Shown in pieces: positions 35,381 through 48,740 of a stretch of DNA of 64,000 nucleotides. Under the pieces are notes generated by a model, which saw nothing but the letters and a program-made list of their open reading frames with translations, did no database searches and was not told where the DNA came from. A program made the position numbers and the translations under genes. Numbering within the stretch: position 1 is the stretch's first letter; each line of letters begins with the position of its first letter. Source of the DNA: Siphonodentalium dalli (taxonomy: Eukaryota; Mollusca; Scaphopoda; Gadilida; Siphonodentaliidae); the NCBI GenBank assembly GCA_032622095.1, contig CP136066.1:130171917-130235916 (forward strand), read 5' to 3'.

Positions 35381-36186
35381 CAAAATTAAAAATCACCATA
35401 GCAACCAAACCAATAGATGCATCCTACGTCAAATGTTATGCCATCATGATTAGAAACTGACAGTGCTAATATTACTGATTGCCGGTTGCATTTTGTATAA
35501 GGCCCAAAATTCCTTATAGAGAAAAAATGGCAAATACGTGTCCGAGGGGTGTTTCTCATGCATGTCTCGACCGCCATCTCGATGGCAACACATCATCAAA
35601 CAGGGGTCTTATGTCGAATATATATCACATAGAAAAATCCGGTTGGCTTCCTTATATTTCACAAATGGGAGGTTTGAGTGACAAAATTGGCTGTTTTTGG
35701 GGTGTCCGTTATTGGGTATCAGATTTTATGAGCTCAGAAACTTAAGTAATCCGTTACTATATTATACAAGTCCTATGTAATTATCTCACTTGTATGACCG
35801 ATTCTCGCATTAAAAACCGATTATTCTATAACGTTACTATATTTGGAAGCAGTCCAGCGTGGTATGTTGTCCGTGAAAACGGTGTTTTCTCCGTTACCAT
35901 CAATTTAAATCGTCATAACTGACAGATACCACTTGCTATACGTGCCAAATTTTATACAAAGAAACGCAGTATCACGTGTAACCTGGGGAACATATAGCTC
36001 TAAATGCAAATGAATCATACGTTGAAATAACGAGAGATGAGTTGCCACTCCCAAAACAGTTTATTTAAGGATGTTTTCTCCGTTACCACCATAAAACATA
36101 GAAAATCGACGAGTTAACCCCAACTGCTAATCTCATCTAACGGAACGTCTATCAAGCCCAAAATATCACATGAGCATGTTGAAATA

Positions 36187-39100
36187 CTCTAGTAGCTCAT
36201 GGTGGTTTTGTATGCACTTTTATGTCAAGAGCAAAACTGTTCATGAATCCACTAATTGAAGGTACACGAACAATATTTGGTTGGTGACACATTTCCCATT
36301 GAGGGCGAAATGGGTCAAATGGCCACGCCCCTTTTTGCGCGAAGTACTACCACCCGTCGTGACTATATCTCCAGAACCGTTGGACGTAGGGGGTCGAGTG
36401 ACCACTCAAAATGTGCGGAATGGCCACAATATGGGGGGTCAGTAATACATTTTCATATCCAAAGGTCAATGGTTTTGAAGATAATTGCCAAATACCAAAA
36501 ACAATCCATTTTTAAGGGCCCAATTTTGGGGTTCAGCACTTTTATCTCAAAGCTGAGCCCCCAATTATAATTTTATTGACCTATATCCATCGGTGCAACA
36601 TACAGGTATCATTTCTGATATTTTCTGTACCATTATCGGATGGGATTGACCTTCAAGGAGCCCTTGACCCTGAAAATAAGGTTTTTGGATGGAATATATT
36701 GGTCGTAGAATGAAAAACAGACATTTTCCCAATAACAAAGATGTTGAGGAAATAATCAATTATGGGGTATTTGATCAGTAACCTAAAACTCCTACAAAAA
36801 GGTTACCTGGTGATATAATTTGAATGTAGTTCATCTTTTGTTATCTAGATTTCATGGCCTTTGATGTGAGAGGGCTGCCAAAATGGTTATAAATGGAATG
36901 ACATATATCACATTAGCAATATACTTGTAAATGAGTTCAATGTGTTATTTTCTTTAAACTTATGGGAGAACAGGGTGTTTTTATGGTATTCTAATGTTGA
37001 ATTGAATTATACTCAGCCCACAAGTAGGTTTAGTAAATGTTGAGTTACTACAATTTGATCAATCAGTATGATTCGGTAGTCGAGCAGGTTGTGTCTTTAT
37101 CATTCCCACATCAATTTTGATTGGCTGCATCACCATTTTGAATAAAGGTTCTACAATTTCCTTAACACGTACATTATTTTAGAACAAATAATGGCTAGCC
37201 TGGCATGATTGCCTATATTTATATCCTGATATATGTATACGTACACGTAGATGTATATTTGCCCTAAATTGTTTCTGGTTCAAATTTGGGAGTTTGTAAG
37301 AAAATAAGTCATAAAAAAAAGATGCAGTTGCAGTAATATTAAAATATATTGTCCTGTTCAAAACTAACAAATACATGTCCAGTTATAATAAATCAACACA
37401 TTAAAAAAATATAGGGCTTCCATAAATACAGAATATTTTCCAACTTGACAATCGTTCCTTGTGTTCAACTGAGTGAGTTCATGTGAGGTTCATGGAAATT
37501 TATTTGGCAAGCTTGATTCTAAGGTGTCTAGCTTTATGGGCTTGAAATTCCGAATGCAATCATGTTGCGTTGTGAGCTCAGAGAGAGTTAGAAGAAAAAT
37601 ACAAGCATCAGTTGATATGCAGATATAAATACATACAAATCTACATTATGCAGGTAGCCATGCTATGCAATCCTCCCTCATGTTTCAACTTATCAAGAAA
37701 AAATTATCACATTACCAATGACTATGATAGTCAGATGTTTTTGTAGATTTTGTAGATTTGTGGATGTTGTAGATTTCTGGATGTTGTTATGCAATATAGA
37801 TCTCCATTATAGTTGCACAACTTTCTTTTTCATTTCGTCCTTTTAAATTGACTTTTATTTTTTATGTATGTATATGTGCCACTCCAAAAATGTCAGTAAA
37901 AGTACTGTAAACCGTTTGGTTTTATGTTATAGGCACAGGAGAGATATATATATACTTTACATGTCAAATATTGTGAACCATGCAGGTACGTGTGTGTGTG
38001 TGTGTGTGTCAGTCGCCTTATGTGTTTGATGTACATACACTAACTACATGTATATTCTAGTGAAATTTATGGTCTGCAATCTGCAGTATTTCAAAAACAT
38101 GCTATGGCCATGCCTACGTATACGTATGTACACTGATTCTAACACAATGATTGTCAGGTTAAAATCTATGTTTGAGGAAAGTTACTATGTATTTTTCATT
38201 TGTGTTGCATTTGTCAATATTAATGGGTCCCAGGAGACCAGATGTTACTAGTGCAGAGCCCATTTAATTTTCATGAGACTGGTGGACTTCATGTCTATAC
38301 TCCTAAATAAACATGACTCTGAGTCTTATCAGACCAAGACGGTATTGTGTAGGTTTTACTATAATTATATTTAGAAAAGACTCAAGCATTATTTTTCCAC
38401 TGCCCCATATATCACAATATATTCATTTGGCAGTATTCATCCCAAGTTTAGTGGTGATGCTAATAAATTCGGTATGATATTCAGGTAGAGCAAAGCGATC
38501 TGAACAAATCGAGGATAAGCCAATATGTGTAGAAAACATTAAAAAACATGTATATTGTGAAATATTTCAATAATGGCTGCTGGTTTTTACAAACTGGCCA
38601 TAATTGAGATGACTATTCCTATTGTTTACCAAACATCAGCATACACATTAAATATTTTGAAGTATATATGTTCTTGAATGTTTCATACAGACACTGACTT
38701 TTGCACAAATTGCTCGGATTAGCCAAACAATGCAAAAATAACCAACTTTAGGTAAAATGATGGTACTTAACAGAATCGCTTTGACCTACAAACATCATAG
38801 CAATCCAGCAGTACCCATCAGCATAATATAAAATTAGCAGGACCACTTAATCTGGGGTGGTATTGAAAATGAAAATATCTTCAAAATGGTAAGTTATGAG
38901 GGCTAGCCTATTACCTATTATGAAGAATTATGTTAGTGAAATTATAGACCCTCATCTTCTCCAACCTGCTAGTGCTGCAACTATCATGGCCAATCAAAAC
39001 TAATTCCATCATTTCCTAAAAAAATTGTGAGATGAGGTGTCCTTTTGGAAGAATTGATTACTTCTGAAATATATACTGGTATATATGGTCATCTCTCATC

Positions 39101-40444
39101 TGATTACAACATGTTTTTACTGTGCCCAGATGCAATACCCATTTTAGGATCGCAACATGTGGCTCCTGCATGAAGCAAACAGCTGGTCATTCCATTAAGT
39201 AAAAGTGTTTAGCATGTTTCATAGCTTGGTCACTTTAATAAGATCAGCTGTTAAATGTTGATAACAAATTTTTAAAACCTGTTTTGTTCAATCTCTACAT
39301 TTCTGTTGATTAGAGCACAATTGTTACCTGATTTTTGGTAAAGCACGCCAGTTTCCAAGGCATGTTCAGTTGTGAAGAGCTCATGTTGTGTGTCGGTGTC
39401 AACACATCCTCAGCAGCAATTTCCAGCTAATCCCATTGTGTGTGGTCAATTGTGCTCTTAAGTCGATCAGAGAATTCGGATAGTTCTTTAAAATGTGTCA
39501 TACATATTCTGTGGCCTTGGTGGTATTGTATAATTGTGGTTCGTAACATGCTGAAATCGGTTTTTGGCAATTATCTTAAAAACCATTGACTTTTGGACAT
39601 GAAAATGTATTACTGACCCCCCATAATATGGATTTTCAGGGTCAAGAGCTCCTTGAAGGTCAATCCCATCCGATAATGGTACAGAAATTATACCTATATG
39701 TGGTACCGATGGATATAGATCAATAAAATTCTAATTGGGGGCTCAGCTTTGAGATAAAAGTGCTGAACCCCAAAATTGGGCCCTTAACCTCTTCGCTGCG
39801 AAATGACGTTATGACGTCGTATGCTGGGCTGTTGACGTTATTGCCATTTTCCAATGGGAATCTATAACGGGAATAGCACAAGAACCATAAAACTGACTCG
39901 GTTGAAAGGCTATTATCGTTCACAATCGTGGAACATCATACACTGTTAGAAACTTGGAGATACAGTTATTCAGATGCACCAATCTCGGAGTTCCAGTTAT
40001 GTATAATGGCCTACTGCTAGTGTGCTGAAGTAGGTCCGTAATACCTACGGACCATATAGCACATGGCATGCACTTTTACGTCCGTAATAGTTACGGACAT
40101 CATAGCAGCGAAGAGGTTAAAATTGATTTTTTTTGGTTTTTGGCAATTATCTTAAAAACCATTGACTTTTGGATATGAAAATGTATTACTGACTCCCCAT
40201 AATGTGGCCATTCCGCACATTTTGAGTGGTCACACGACCCCCTATGTCCAACGGTTCTGGAGATATAGTCATGGCGCGTGGTAGTACTTCACGCAGAAAG
40301 GGGCGTGGCCATTTGACCAATTTCGCCCTCAATGGGAAATGTGTCACCAACCAAATATTGTTCGTGTACCTTCAATTAGTGGATTCATGAAGAGTTTTGC
40401 TCTGGACATAAAAGTGCATACAAAACCACCATGAGCTACTAGAG
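36187..40444. mobile_element. 4.26-kb TA-flanked element with long TIRs (unit 1)
   Basis: The ends are CTCTAGTAGCTCATGGTGG and its inverse, flanked by TA (36185-36186 and 40445-40446). The inverted arms run about 500 bp: 36187-36690 on the left and about 39640-40444 on the right, where a TTAA-flanked MITE adds 333 bp. Shared markers include GGTACACGAACAATATTTGG, GGTTCTGGAGATATAGTC and CAAAGCTGAGCCCCCAATTA. An extra partial repeat of the inner arm occurs at 39560-39640. The 2.9-kb interior (36700-39550) has no recognisable protein. The CTCTAGT tip and TA target match the 22249-23008 element. Confidence 0.87.
39788..40116. mobile_element. TTAA-flanked MITE, piggyBac-like (unit 1)
   Basis: Inverted ends CCTCTTCGCTGC and GCAGCGAAGAGG flanked by TTAA on both sides (39784-39787 and 40117-40120), the target choice of piggyBac. 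The left arm of the host element gives the empty site (CCATTTTTAAGGGCCCAA, near 36508-36525). Inside are two short palindromic stretches, GGTCCGTAATACCTACGGACC (40031 on, 21 bp with near-perfect symmetry) and GTCCGTAATAGTTACGGAC. No transposase. Confidence 0.88.
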
Positions 40445-43400
40445 TATACATGTCGTATATATATAACTATGTGTTTTCTCCGTTACCATCATGTCCATGC
40501 TAATATTACATCGGGCGTTTGAATTGTCAGGTATTCCTTGTTCGACATATATTGCACATTCTTATATTTATGTAATCAAATCAAATTGAATGGCATGATT
40601 ACGCAGGTCTTATTTTTAGATGCACAGAATTGTGTGCGCCAGCATAGATCAATGATATGGGTTTACTGGAAACACATACACATTCAAAGTACATGGGACT
40701 GCATGTAGTTTCAAATAATAGTTATTATAGTATTATTTTTCTAAAACTGAGCGAAAAATAGTACGACTCTGAATTTAAAATATACCATATAACAGGGAAA
40801 ACAAGAGGGTTATGTTGATGAGTTACCGTAGTCCAGGAGATGTTGGTCCACCTCTGCACCCCACAGGACTCAACTTCACCCCACTAATTTTCTTTCTTAA
40901 TGTCTCCTCTAATTTGTTTCGGTTGTTAGCAAGACATAACTGTGGCCGCAGAGATTCCAGATAAGATGGCGTTCATCGTGGCGTCCATTTTTTTAATATG
41001 CACCAGGTCTCTTTGATTGCCGTTATAGTAAAGATGTTATCACATGCGGTCCTGTTTTCCGCTCGATTCGTTATACTAATATACAACCCTTACAAATTAG
41101 CCAAAAATCCGACACCAAAATCCAATATGGCGGCCAAGATGGCCGCCGAAATGTGAACAATTGCTATTTTTTTTACATTTCACCATATTTCGTTTGTCTC
41201 TGTGGGAAAACGTGGACATCTTGGCGTAATGTTATACATTTGTCGTATAGAAGAGTCATTTATGAACACAATGGGACCATAAAATACATTCCTTGTCGGT
41301 TATTTTTGTCTGATATCATGATTTCCCAAATGCCGGTATAATCCGGTCAAAGCCGAAACGACGCTAATAACGTGACGCAATGTCTGTTTCGAATCAATGA
41401 GTGTTATTGCTATTATAACTCCACCCATGAATATATATGTGCACGAGATACCCGGGCTGGGATTCCTCTTTTATCTGAGTTGGGGAATATTCATCCAAAT
41501 TCAAGATGGCGGCCAAAATGGCCACTAGAAATTGAAAAATCGCCGAAAATCGCCGATTTTAACATCAGTGAGCGTTATTAACTTATTATAGCGACAACTC
41601 CACACCTACTTACTATTGTGAGTTGGTAACACCGAGTCGAAGATATGTCCTTATATCACATCCAAATAAAAGTCCCCAAATCAAAAATGGCGCCCACAAT
41701 GGCGGACAGATTTAGAAAAATCACCGAAAATCCCTCACATTCACATCATTGTGCATTATTGTCGAGACAACTCCACACATGCTTACAGTTGAGATGGAAA
41801 TACTGAGGTGAAGTAACTACCTTACATCTCATGCAAGAAATGGTTTTCCAAATTGAAGATGGCGGCCAAAATGGCGACCGAAATTTGAAAACACGCCTAC
41901 ATTCCTTTACTTTCTTACGATGGGCGTTATTGTTTCGTGAATTCTACCCACCATTACGAACCAACGAAATAACCATCAGGACCCATCCTTTGGAAAGCAT
42001 AGGTCAGATGTCACAACGTAGTATTCATTTAACTTATACTTTTACATCCTTCAACCATTTGAAGAATTTACGCTACACTAGCGTCAACAAAACTAACGAT
42101 GTGTACTCGACGACGACCAGATACGAACTGACAAAAGGCGCGAAATAACCTTACCTATGATTGGCTGAAATCCAATGGTGTCTAACAGTTTGATCTAATA
42201 CTGGGCGCTGAACTAGACAGAGGAAGACTTAAGCGGGTAAGAGATTGGGCGTAGATAGAAATACGAAATAGCAAAATAGAGATCAGGAATCAAACTGGGA
42301 AGGGAAAATGTAAAGAACGGAATAGCGCGAAATGGAATGAACCAAGTACGCGGAATGAAATGATTACAATGCGGCTATAAAATGTATATTAGTGAGTTAG
42401 GTATAATAACTTAGTTAGTATACATGTGTAGCATGTAATAAAGGCATATACTGCTTTTGTATATAAAATAGCACTGTCACATTACTATGGTATCTAGGCA
42501 GCCGCTTGTGGTGCGATTCATATCACTATGCAGGCGTATATGTCGCTTCCGGGTTTGAGCTATCGGCTCATTGGCTATAATTGAAATTGGGGCGGTCCCT
42601 ACGGATAGGTCTATTGATCAGTCTCAGATACACATAAAAACACTCGAAAACTCACCAAAACCCCTTAAGTGATAGGGGAGACCCGGGCAAAGCGAATCGC
42701 CCGGGCAAAGCCGATCACCTTTATTATTTCAATACTATCAAATTATTCCTTATCTATCCGTATTTTAGAATAAGGTCGTTTCGTGTTGGGTTAGTATTTA
42801 TACATTTCCACCGAGAACAAGGTACACTAAAATTTTGTTTCCCAGTAGAACATTTTCGTCGACATTTTACGATTTTACCAAATTTATAATTATTGTGCGT
42901 TTGCGCATATCTATTGCGCAGGTTGATGATCATATACCCACCTACCAGAATAAATGTTGTCGGTGTCTTAGGAAGTTAGGAATACATGTGTGGAATAAGA
43001 CAATATGTCAATTTGCTAAATGCGATAGGACACCCGCTTAATGCCACGGACTGTAAAAAGATGTGATGTGGGCAAAGCGGATCGGGCAAAGCGGACCCTT
43101 CATAACATGACTAACTTCCGGTACACATGCGTAGATTAAGTGAATTTGGACAATTTCAATAAGATGGGTCGACAAAACTCGTGCCTTGTCGGAGCATGTC
43201 CATAATTGAAAAATTTGAACGTTTGAAAAAACGCGATTTTAATTATTTGCAATAAATATGTATAATTGTCATCAATAAAACTTAAAAGTATATGATTAAT
43301 TGAGTAGAATTGCATTTTCAGAAGGATTCGTTTGCTGATCCGCTTTGCCCGATGTGGTGATCCGATTTGCCCGACGGCCGAGCAAAGCGGATCAAAATTA

Positions 43401-44198
43401 AAAATCACCATAGCAACCAAACCAATAGATGCATCCTACGTCAAATGTTATGCCATCATGATTAGAAACTGACAGTGCTAATATTACTGATTGCCGGTTG
43501 CATTTTGTATAAGGCCCAAAATTCCTTATAGAGAAAAAATGGCAAATACGTGTCCGAGGGGTGTTTCTCATGCATGTCTCGACCGCCATCTCGATGGCAA
43601 CACATCATCAAACAGGGGTCTTATGTCGAATATATATCACATAGAAAAATCCGGTTGGCTTCCTTATATTTCACAAATGGGAGGTTTGAGTGACAAAATT
43701 GGCTGTTTTTGGGGTGTCCGTTATTGGGTATCAGATTTTATGAGCTCAGAAACTTAAGTAATCCGTTACTATATTATACAAGTCCTATGTAATTATCTCA
43801 CTTGTATGACCGATTCTCGCATTAAAAACCGATTATTCTATAACGTTACTATATTTGGAAGCAGTCCAGCGTGGTATGTTGTCCGTGAAAACGGTGTTTT
43901 CTCCGTTACCATCAATTTAAATCGTCATAACTGACAGATACCACTTGCTATACGTGCCAAATTTTATACAAAGAAACGCAGTATCACGTGTAACCTGGGG
44001 AACATATAGCTCTAAATGCAAATGAATCATACGTTGAAATAACGAGAGATGAGTTGCCACTCCCAAAACAGTTTATTTAAGGATGTTTTCTCCGTTACCA
44101 CCATAAAACATAGAAAATCGACGAGTTAACCCCAACTGCTAATCTCATCTAACGGAACGTCTATCAAGCCCAAAATATCACATGAGCATGTTGAAATA

Positions 44199-47100
44199 CT
44201 CTAGTAGCTCATGGTGGTTTTGTATGCACTTTTATGTCAAGAGCAAAACTGTTCATGAATCCACTAATTGAAGGTACACGAACAATATTTGGTTGGTGAC
44301 ACATTTCCCATTGAGGGCGAAATGGGTCAAATGGCCACGCCCCTTTTTGCGCGAAGTACTACCACCCGTCGTGACTATATCTCCAGAACCGTTGGACGTA
44401 GGGGGTCGAGTGACCACTCAAAATGTGCGGAATGGCCACAATATGGGGGGTCAGTAATACATTTTCATATCCAAAGGTCAATGGTTTTGAAGATAATTGC
44501 CAAATACCAAAAACAATCCATTTTTAAGGGCCCAATTTTGGGGTTCAGCACTTTTATCTCAAAGCTGAGCCCCCAATTATAATTTTATTGACCTATATCC
44601 ATCGGTGCAACATACAGGTATCATTTCTGATATTTTCTGTACCATTATCGGATGGGATTGACCTTCAAGGAGCCCTTGACCCTGAAAATAAGGTTTTTGG
44701 ATGGAATATATTGGTCGTAGAATGAAAAACAGACATTTTCCCAATAACAAAGATGTTGAGGAAATAATCAATTATGGGGTATTTGATCAGTAACCTAAAA
44801 CTCCTACAAAAAGGTTACCTGGTGATATAATTTGAATGTAGTTCATCTTTTGTTATCTAGATTTCATGGCCTTTGATGTGAGAGGGCTGCCAAAATGGTT
44901 ATAAATGGAATGACATATATCACATTAGCAATATACTTGTAAATGAGTTCAATGTGTTATTTTCTTTAAACTTATGGGAGAACAGGGTGTTTTTATGGTA
45001 TTCTAATGTTGAATTGAATTATACTCAGCCCACAAGTAGGTTTAGTAAATGTTGAGTTACTACAATTTGATCAATCAGTATGATTCGGTAGTCGAGCAGG
45101 TTGTGTCTTTATCATTCCCACATCAATTTTGATTGGCTGCATCACCATTTTGAATAAAGGTTCTACAATTTCCTTAACACGTACATTATTTTAGAACAAA
45201 TAATGGCTAGCCTGGCATGATTGCCTATATTTATATCCTGATATATGTATACGTACACGTAGATGTATATTTGCCCTAAATTGTTTCTGGTTCAAATTTG
45301 GGAGTTTGTAAGAAAATAAGTCATAAAAAAAAGATGCAGTTGCAGTAATATTAAAATATATTGTCCTGTTCAAAACTAACAAATACATGTCCAGTTATAA
45401 TAAATCAACACATTAAAAAAATATAGGGCTTCCATAAATACAGAATATTTTCCAACTTGACAATCGTTCCTTGTGTTCAACTGAGTGAGTTCATGTGAGG
45501 TTCATGGAAATTTATTTGGCAAGCTTGATTCTAAGGTGTCTAGCTTTATGGGCTTGAAATTCCGAATGCAATCATGTTGCGTTGTGAGCTCAGAGAGAGT
45601 TAGAAGAAAAATACAAGCATCAGTTGATATGCAGATATAAATACATACAAATCTACATTATGCAGGTAGCCATGCTATGCAATCCTCCCTCATGTTTCAA
45701 CTTATCAAGAAAAAATTATCACATTACCAATGACTATGATAGTCAGATGTTTTTGTAGATTTTGTAGATTTGTGGATGTTGTAGATTTCTGGATGTTGTT
45801 ATGCAATATAGATCTCCATTATAGTTGCACAACTTTCTTTTTCATTTCGTCCTTTTAAATTGACTTTTATTTTTTATGTATGTATATGTGCCACTCCAAA
45901 AATGTCAGTAAAAGTACTGTAAACCGTTTGGTTTTATGTTATAGGCACAGGAGAGATATATATATACTTTACATGTCAAATATTGTGAACCATGCAGGTA
46001 CGTGTGTGTGTGTGTGTGTGTCAGTCGCCTTATGTGTTTGATGTACATACACTAACTACATGTATATTCTAGTGAAATTTATGGTCTGCAATCTGCAGTA
46101 TTTCAAAAACATGCTATGGCCATGCCTACGTATACGTATGTACACTGATTCTAACACAATGATTGTCAGGTTAAAATCTATGTTTGAGGAAAGTTACTAT
46201 GTATTTTTCATTTGTGTTGCATTTGTCAATATTAATGGGTCCCAGGAGACCAGATGTTACTAGTGCAGAGCCCATTTAATTTTCATGAGACTGGTGGACT
46301 TCATGTCTATACTCCTAAATAAACATGACTCTGAGTCTTATCAGACCAAGACGGTATTGTGTAGGTTTTACTATAATTATATTTAGAAAAGACTCAAGCA
46401 TTATTTTTCCACTGCCCCATATATCACAATATATTCATTTGGCAGTATTCATCCCAAGTTTAGTGGTGATGCTAATAAATTCGGTATGATATTCAGGTAG
46501 AGCAAAGCGATCTGAACAAATCGAGGATAAGCCAATATGTGTAGAAAACATTAAAAAACATGTATATTGTGAAATATTTCAATAATGGCTGCTGGTTTTT
46601 ACAAACTGGCCATAATTGAGATGACTATTCCTATTGTTTACCAAACATCAGCATACACATTAAATATTTTGAAGTATATATGTTCTTGAATGTTTCATAC
46701 AGACACTGACTTTTGCACAAATTGCTCGGATTAGCCAAACAATGCAAAAATAACCAACTTTAGGTAAAATGATGGTACTTAACAGAATCGCTTTGACCTA
46801 CAAACATCATAGCAATCCAGCAGTACCCATCAGCATAATATAAAATTAGCAGGACCACTTAATCTGGGGTGGTATTGAAAATGAAAATATCTTCAAAATG
46901 GTAAGTTATGAGGGCTAGCCTATTACCTATTATGAAGAATTATGTTAGTGAAATTATAGACCCTCATCTTCTCCAACCTGCTAGTGCTGCAACTATCATG
47001 GCCAATCAAAACTAATTCCATCATTTCCTAAAAAAATTGTGAGATGAGGTGTCCTTTTGGAAGAATTGATTACTTCTGAAATATATACTGGTATATATGG

Positions 47101-48456
47101 TCATCTCTCATCTGATTACAACATGTTTTTACTGTGCCCAGATGCAATACCCATTTTAGGATCGCAACATGTGGCTCCTGCATGAAGCAAACAGCTGGTC
47201 ATTCCATTAAGTAAAAGTGTTTAGCATGTTTCATAGCTTGGTCACTTTAATAAGATCAGCTGTTAAATGTTGATAACAAATTTTTAAAACCTGTTTTGTT
47301 CAATCTCTACATTTCTGTTGATTAGAGCACAATTGTTACCTGATTTTTGGTAAAGCACGCCAGTTTCCAAGGCATGTTCAGTTGTGAAGAGCTCATGTTG
47401 TGTGTCGGTGTCAACACATCCTCAGCAGCAATTTCCAGCTAATCCCATTGTGTGTGGTCAATTGTGCTCTTAAGTCGATCAGAGAATTCGGATAGTTCTT
47501 TAAAATGTGTCATACATATTCTGTGGCCTTGGTGGTATTGTATAATTGTGGTTCGTAACATGCTGAAATCGGTTTTTGGCAATTATCTTAAAAACCATTG
47601 ACTTTTGGACATGAAAATGTATTACTGACCCCCCATAATATGGATTTTCAGGGTCAAGAGCTCCTTGAAGGTCAATCCCATCCGATAATGGTACAGAAAT
47701 TATACCTATATGTGGTACCGATGGATATAGATCAATAAAATTCTAATTGGGGGCTCAGCTTTGAGATAAAAGTGCTGAACCCCAAAATTGGGCCCTTAAC
47801 CTCTTCGCTGCGAAATGACGTTATGACGTCGTATGCTGGGCTGTTGACGTTATTGCCATTTTCCAATGGGAATCTATAACGGGAATAGCACAAGAACCAT
47901 AAAACTGACTCGGTTGAAAGGCTATTATCGTTCACAATCGTGGAACATCATACACTGTTAGAAACTTGGAGATACAGTTATTCAGATGCACCAATCTCGG
48001 AGTTCCAGTTATGTATAATGGCCTACTGCTAGTGTGCTGAAGTAGGTCCGTAATACCTACGGACCATATAGCACATGGCATGCACTTTTACGTCCGTAAT
48101 AGTTACGGACATCATAGCAGCGAAGAGGTTAAAATTGATTTTTTTTGGTTTTTGGCAATTATCTTAAAAACCATTGACTTTTGGATATGAAAATGTATTA
48201 CTGACTCCCCATAATGTGGCCATTCCGCACATTTTGAGTGGTCACACGACCCCCTATGTCCAACGGTTCTGGAGATATAGTCATGGCGCGTGGTAGTACT
48301 TCACGCAGAAAGGGGCGTGGCCATTTGACCAATTTCGCCCTCAATGGGAAATGTGTCACCAACCAAATATTGTTCGTGTACCTTCAATTAGTGGATTCAT
48401 GAAGAGTTTTGCTCTGGACATAAAAGTGCATACAAAACCACCATGAGCTACTAGAG
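44199..48456. mobile_element. 4.26-kb TA-flanked element with long TIRs (unit 2)
   Basis: Copy of 36187-40444 at +8,012, carried by the tandem duplication rather than a separate insertion, because its flanks are the same. Confidence 0.87.
47800..48128. mobile_element. TTAA-flanked MITE, piggyBac-like (unit 2)
   Basis: Copy of 39788-40116 at +8,012, with the same TTAA flanks and ends; duplicated with the unit. Confidence 0.88.
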
Positions 48457-48740
48457 TATACATGTCGTATATATATAACTATGTGTTTTCTCCGTTACCA
48501 TCATGTCCATGCTAATATTACATCGGGCGTTTGAATTGTCAGGTATTCCTTGTTCGACATATATTGCACATTCTTATATTTATGTAATCAAATCAAATTG
48601 AATGGCATGATTACGCAGGTCTTATTTTTAGATGCACAGAATTGTGTGCGCCAGCATAGATCAATGATATGGGTTTACTGGAAACACATACACATTCAAA
48701 GTACATGGGACTGCATGTAGTTTCAAATAATAGTTATTAT

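Larger units (their letters stand above)
32717..40728 (+). repeat. 8,012-bp tandem unit, copy 1
   Basis: The unit starts AGTATTATTTTTCTAAAACT. Its parts are: a non-coding left section with AAGATGGCGGC-type repeats (33108-33870), a CGAAATA-rich patch (34240-34340), a GGGCAAAGCGGATC element (34671-35380), three direct TTTTCTCCGTTACCA motifs (35888, 36068 and 40474), and the TA-flanked long-TIR element 36187-40444 with its nested MITE. TG microsatellite at 37988-38007. All open frames (62-105 codons) recur at the same offset in each copy only because the DNA is repeated; none resembles a known protein. Confidence 0.95.
40729..48740 (+). repeat. 8,012-bp tandem unit, copy 2
   Basis: Head-to-tail repeat of copy 1 at an exact offset of 8,012. 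I found no difference from copy 1 in any stretch I compared, including the nested elements. Such identity over 8 kb means either a very recent duplication or an assembly artefact. Confidence 0.95.
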
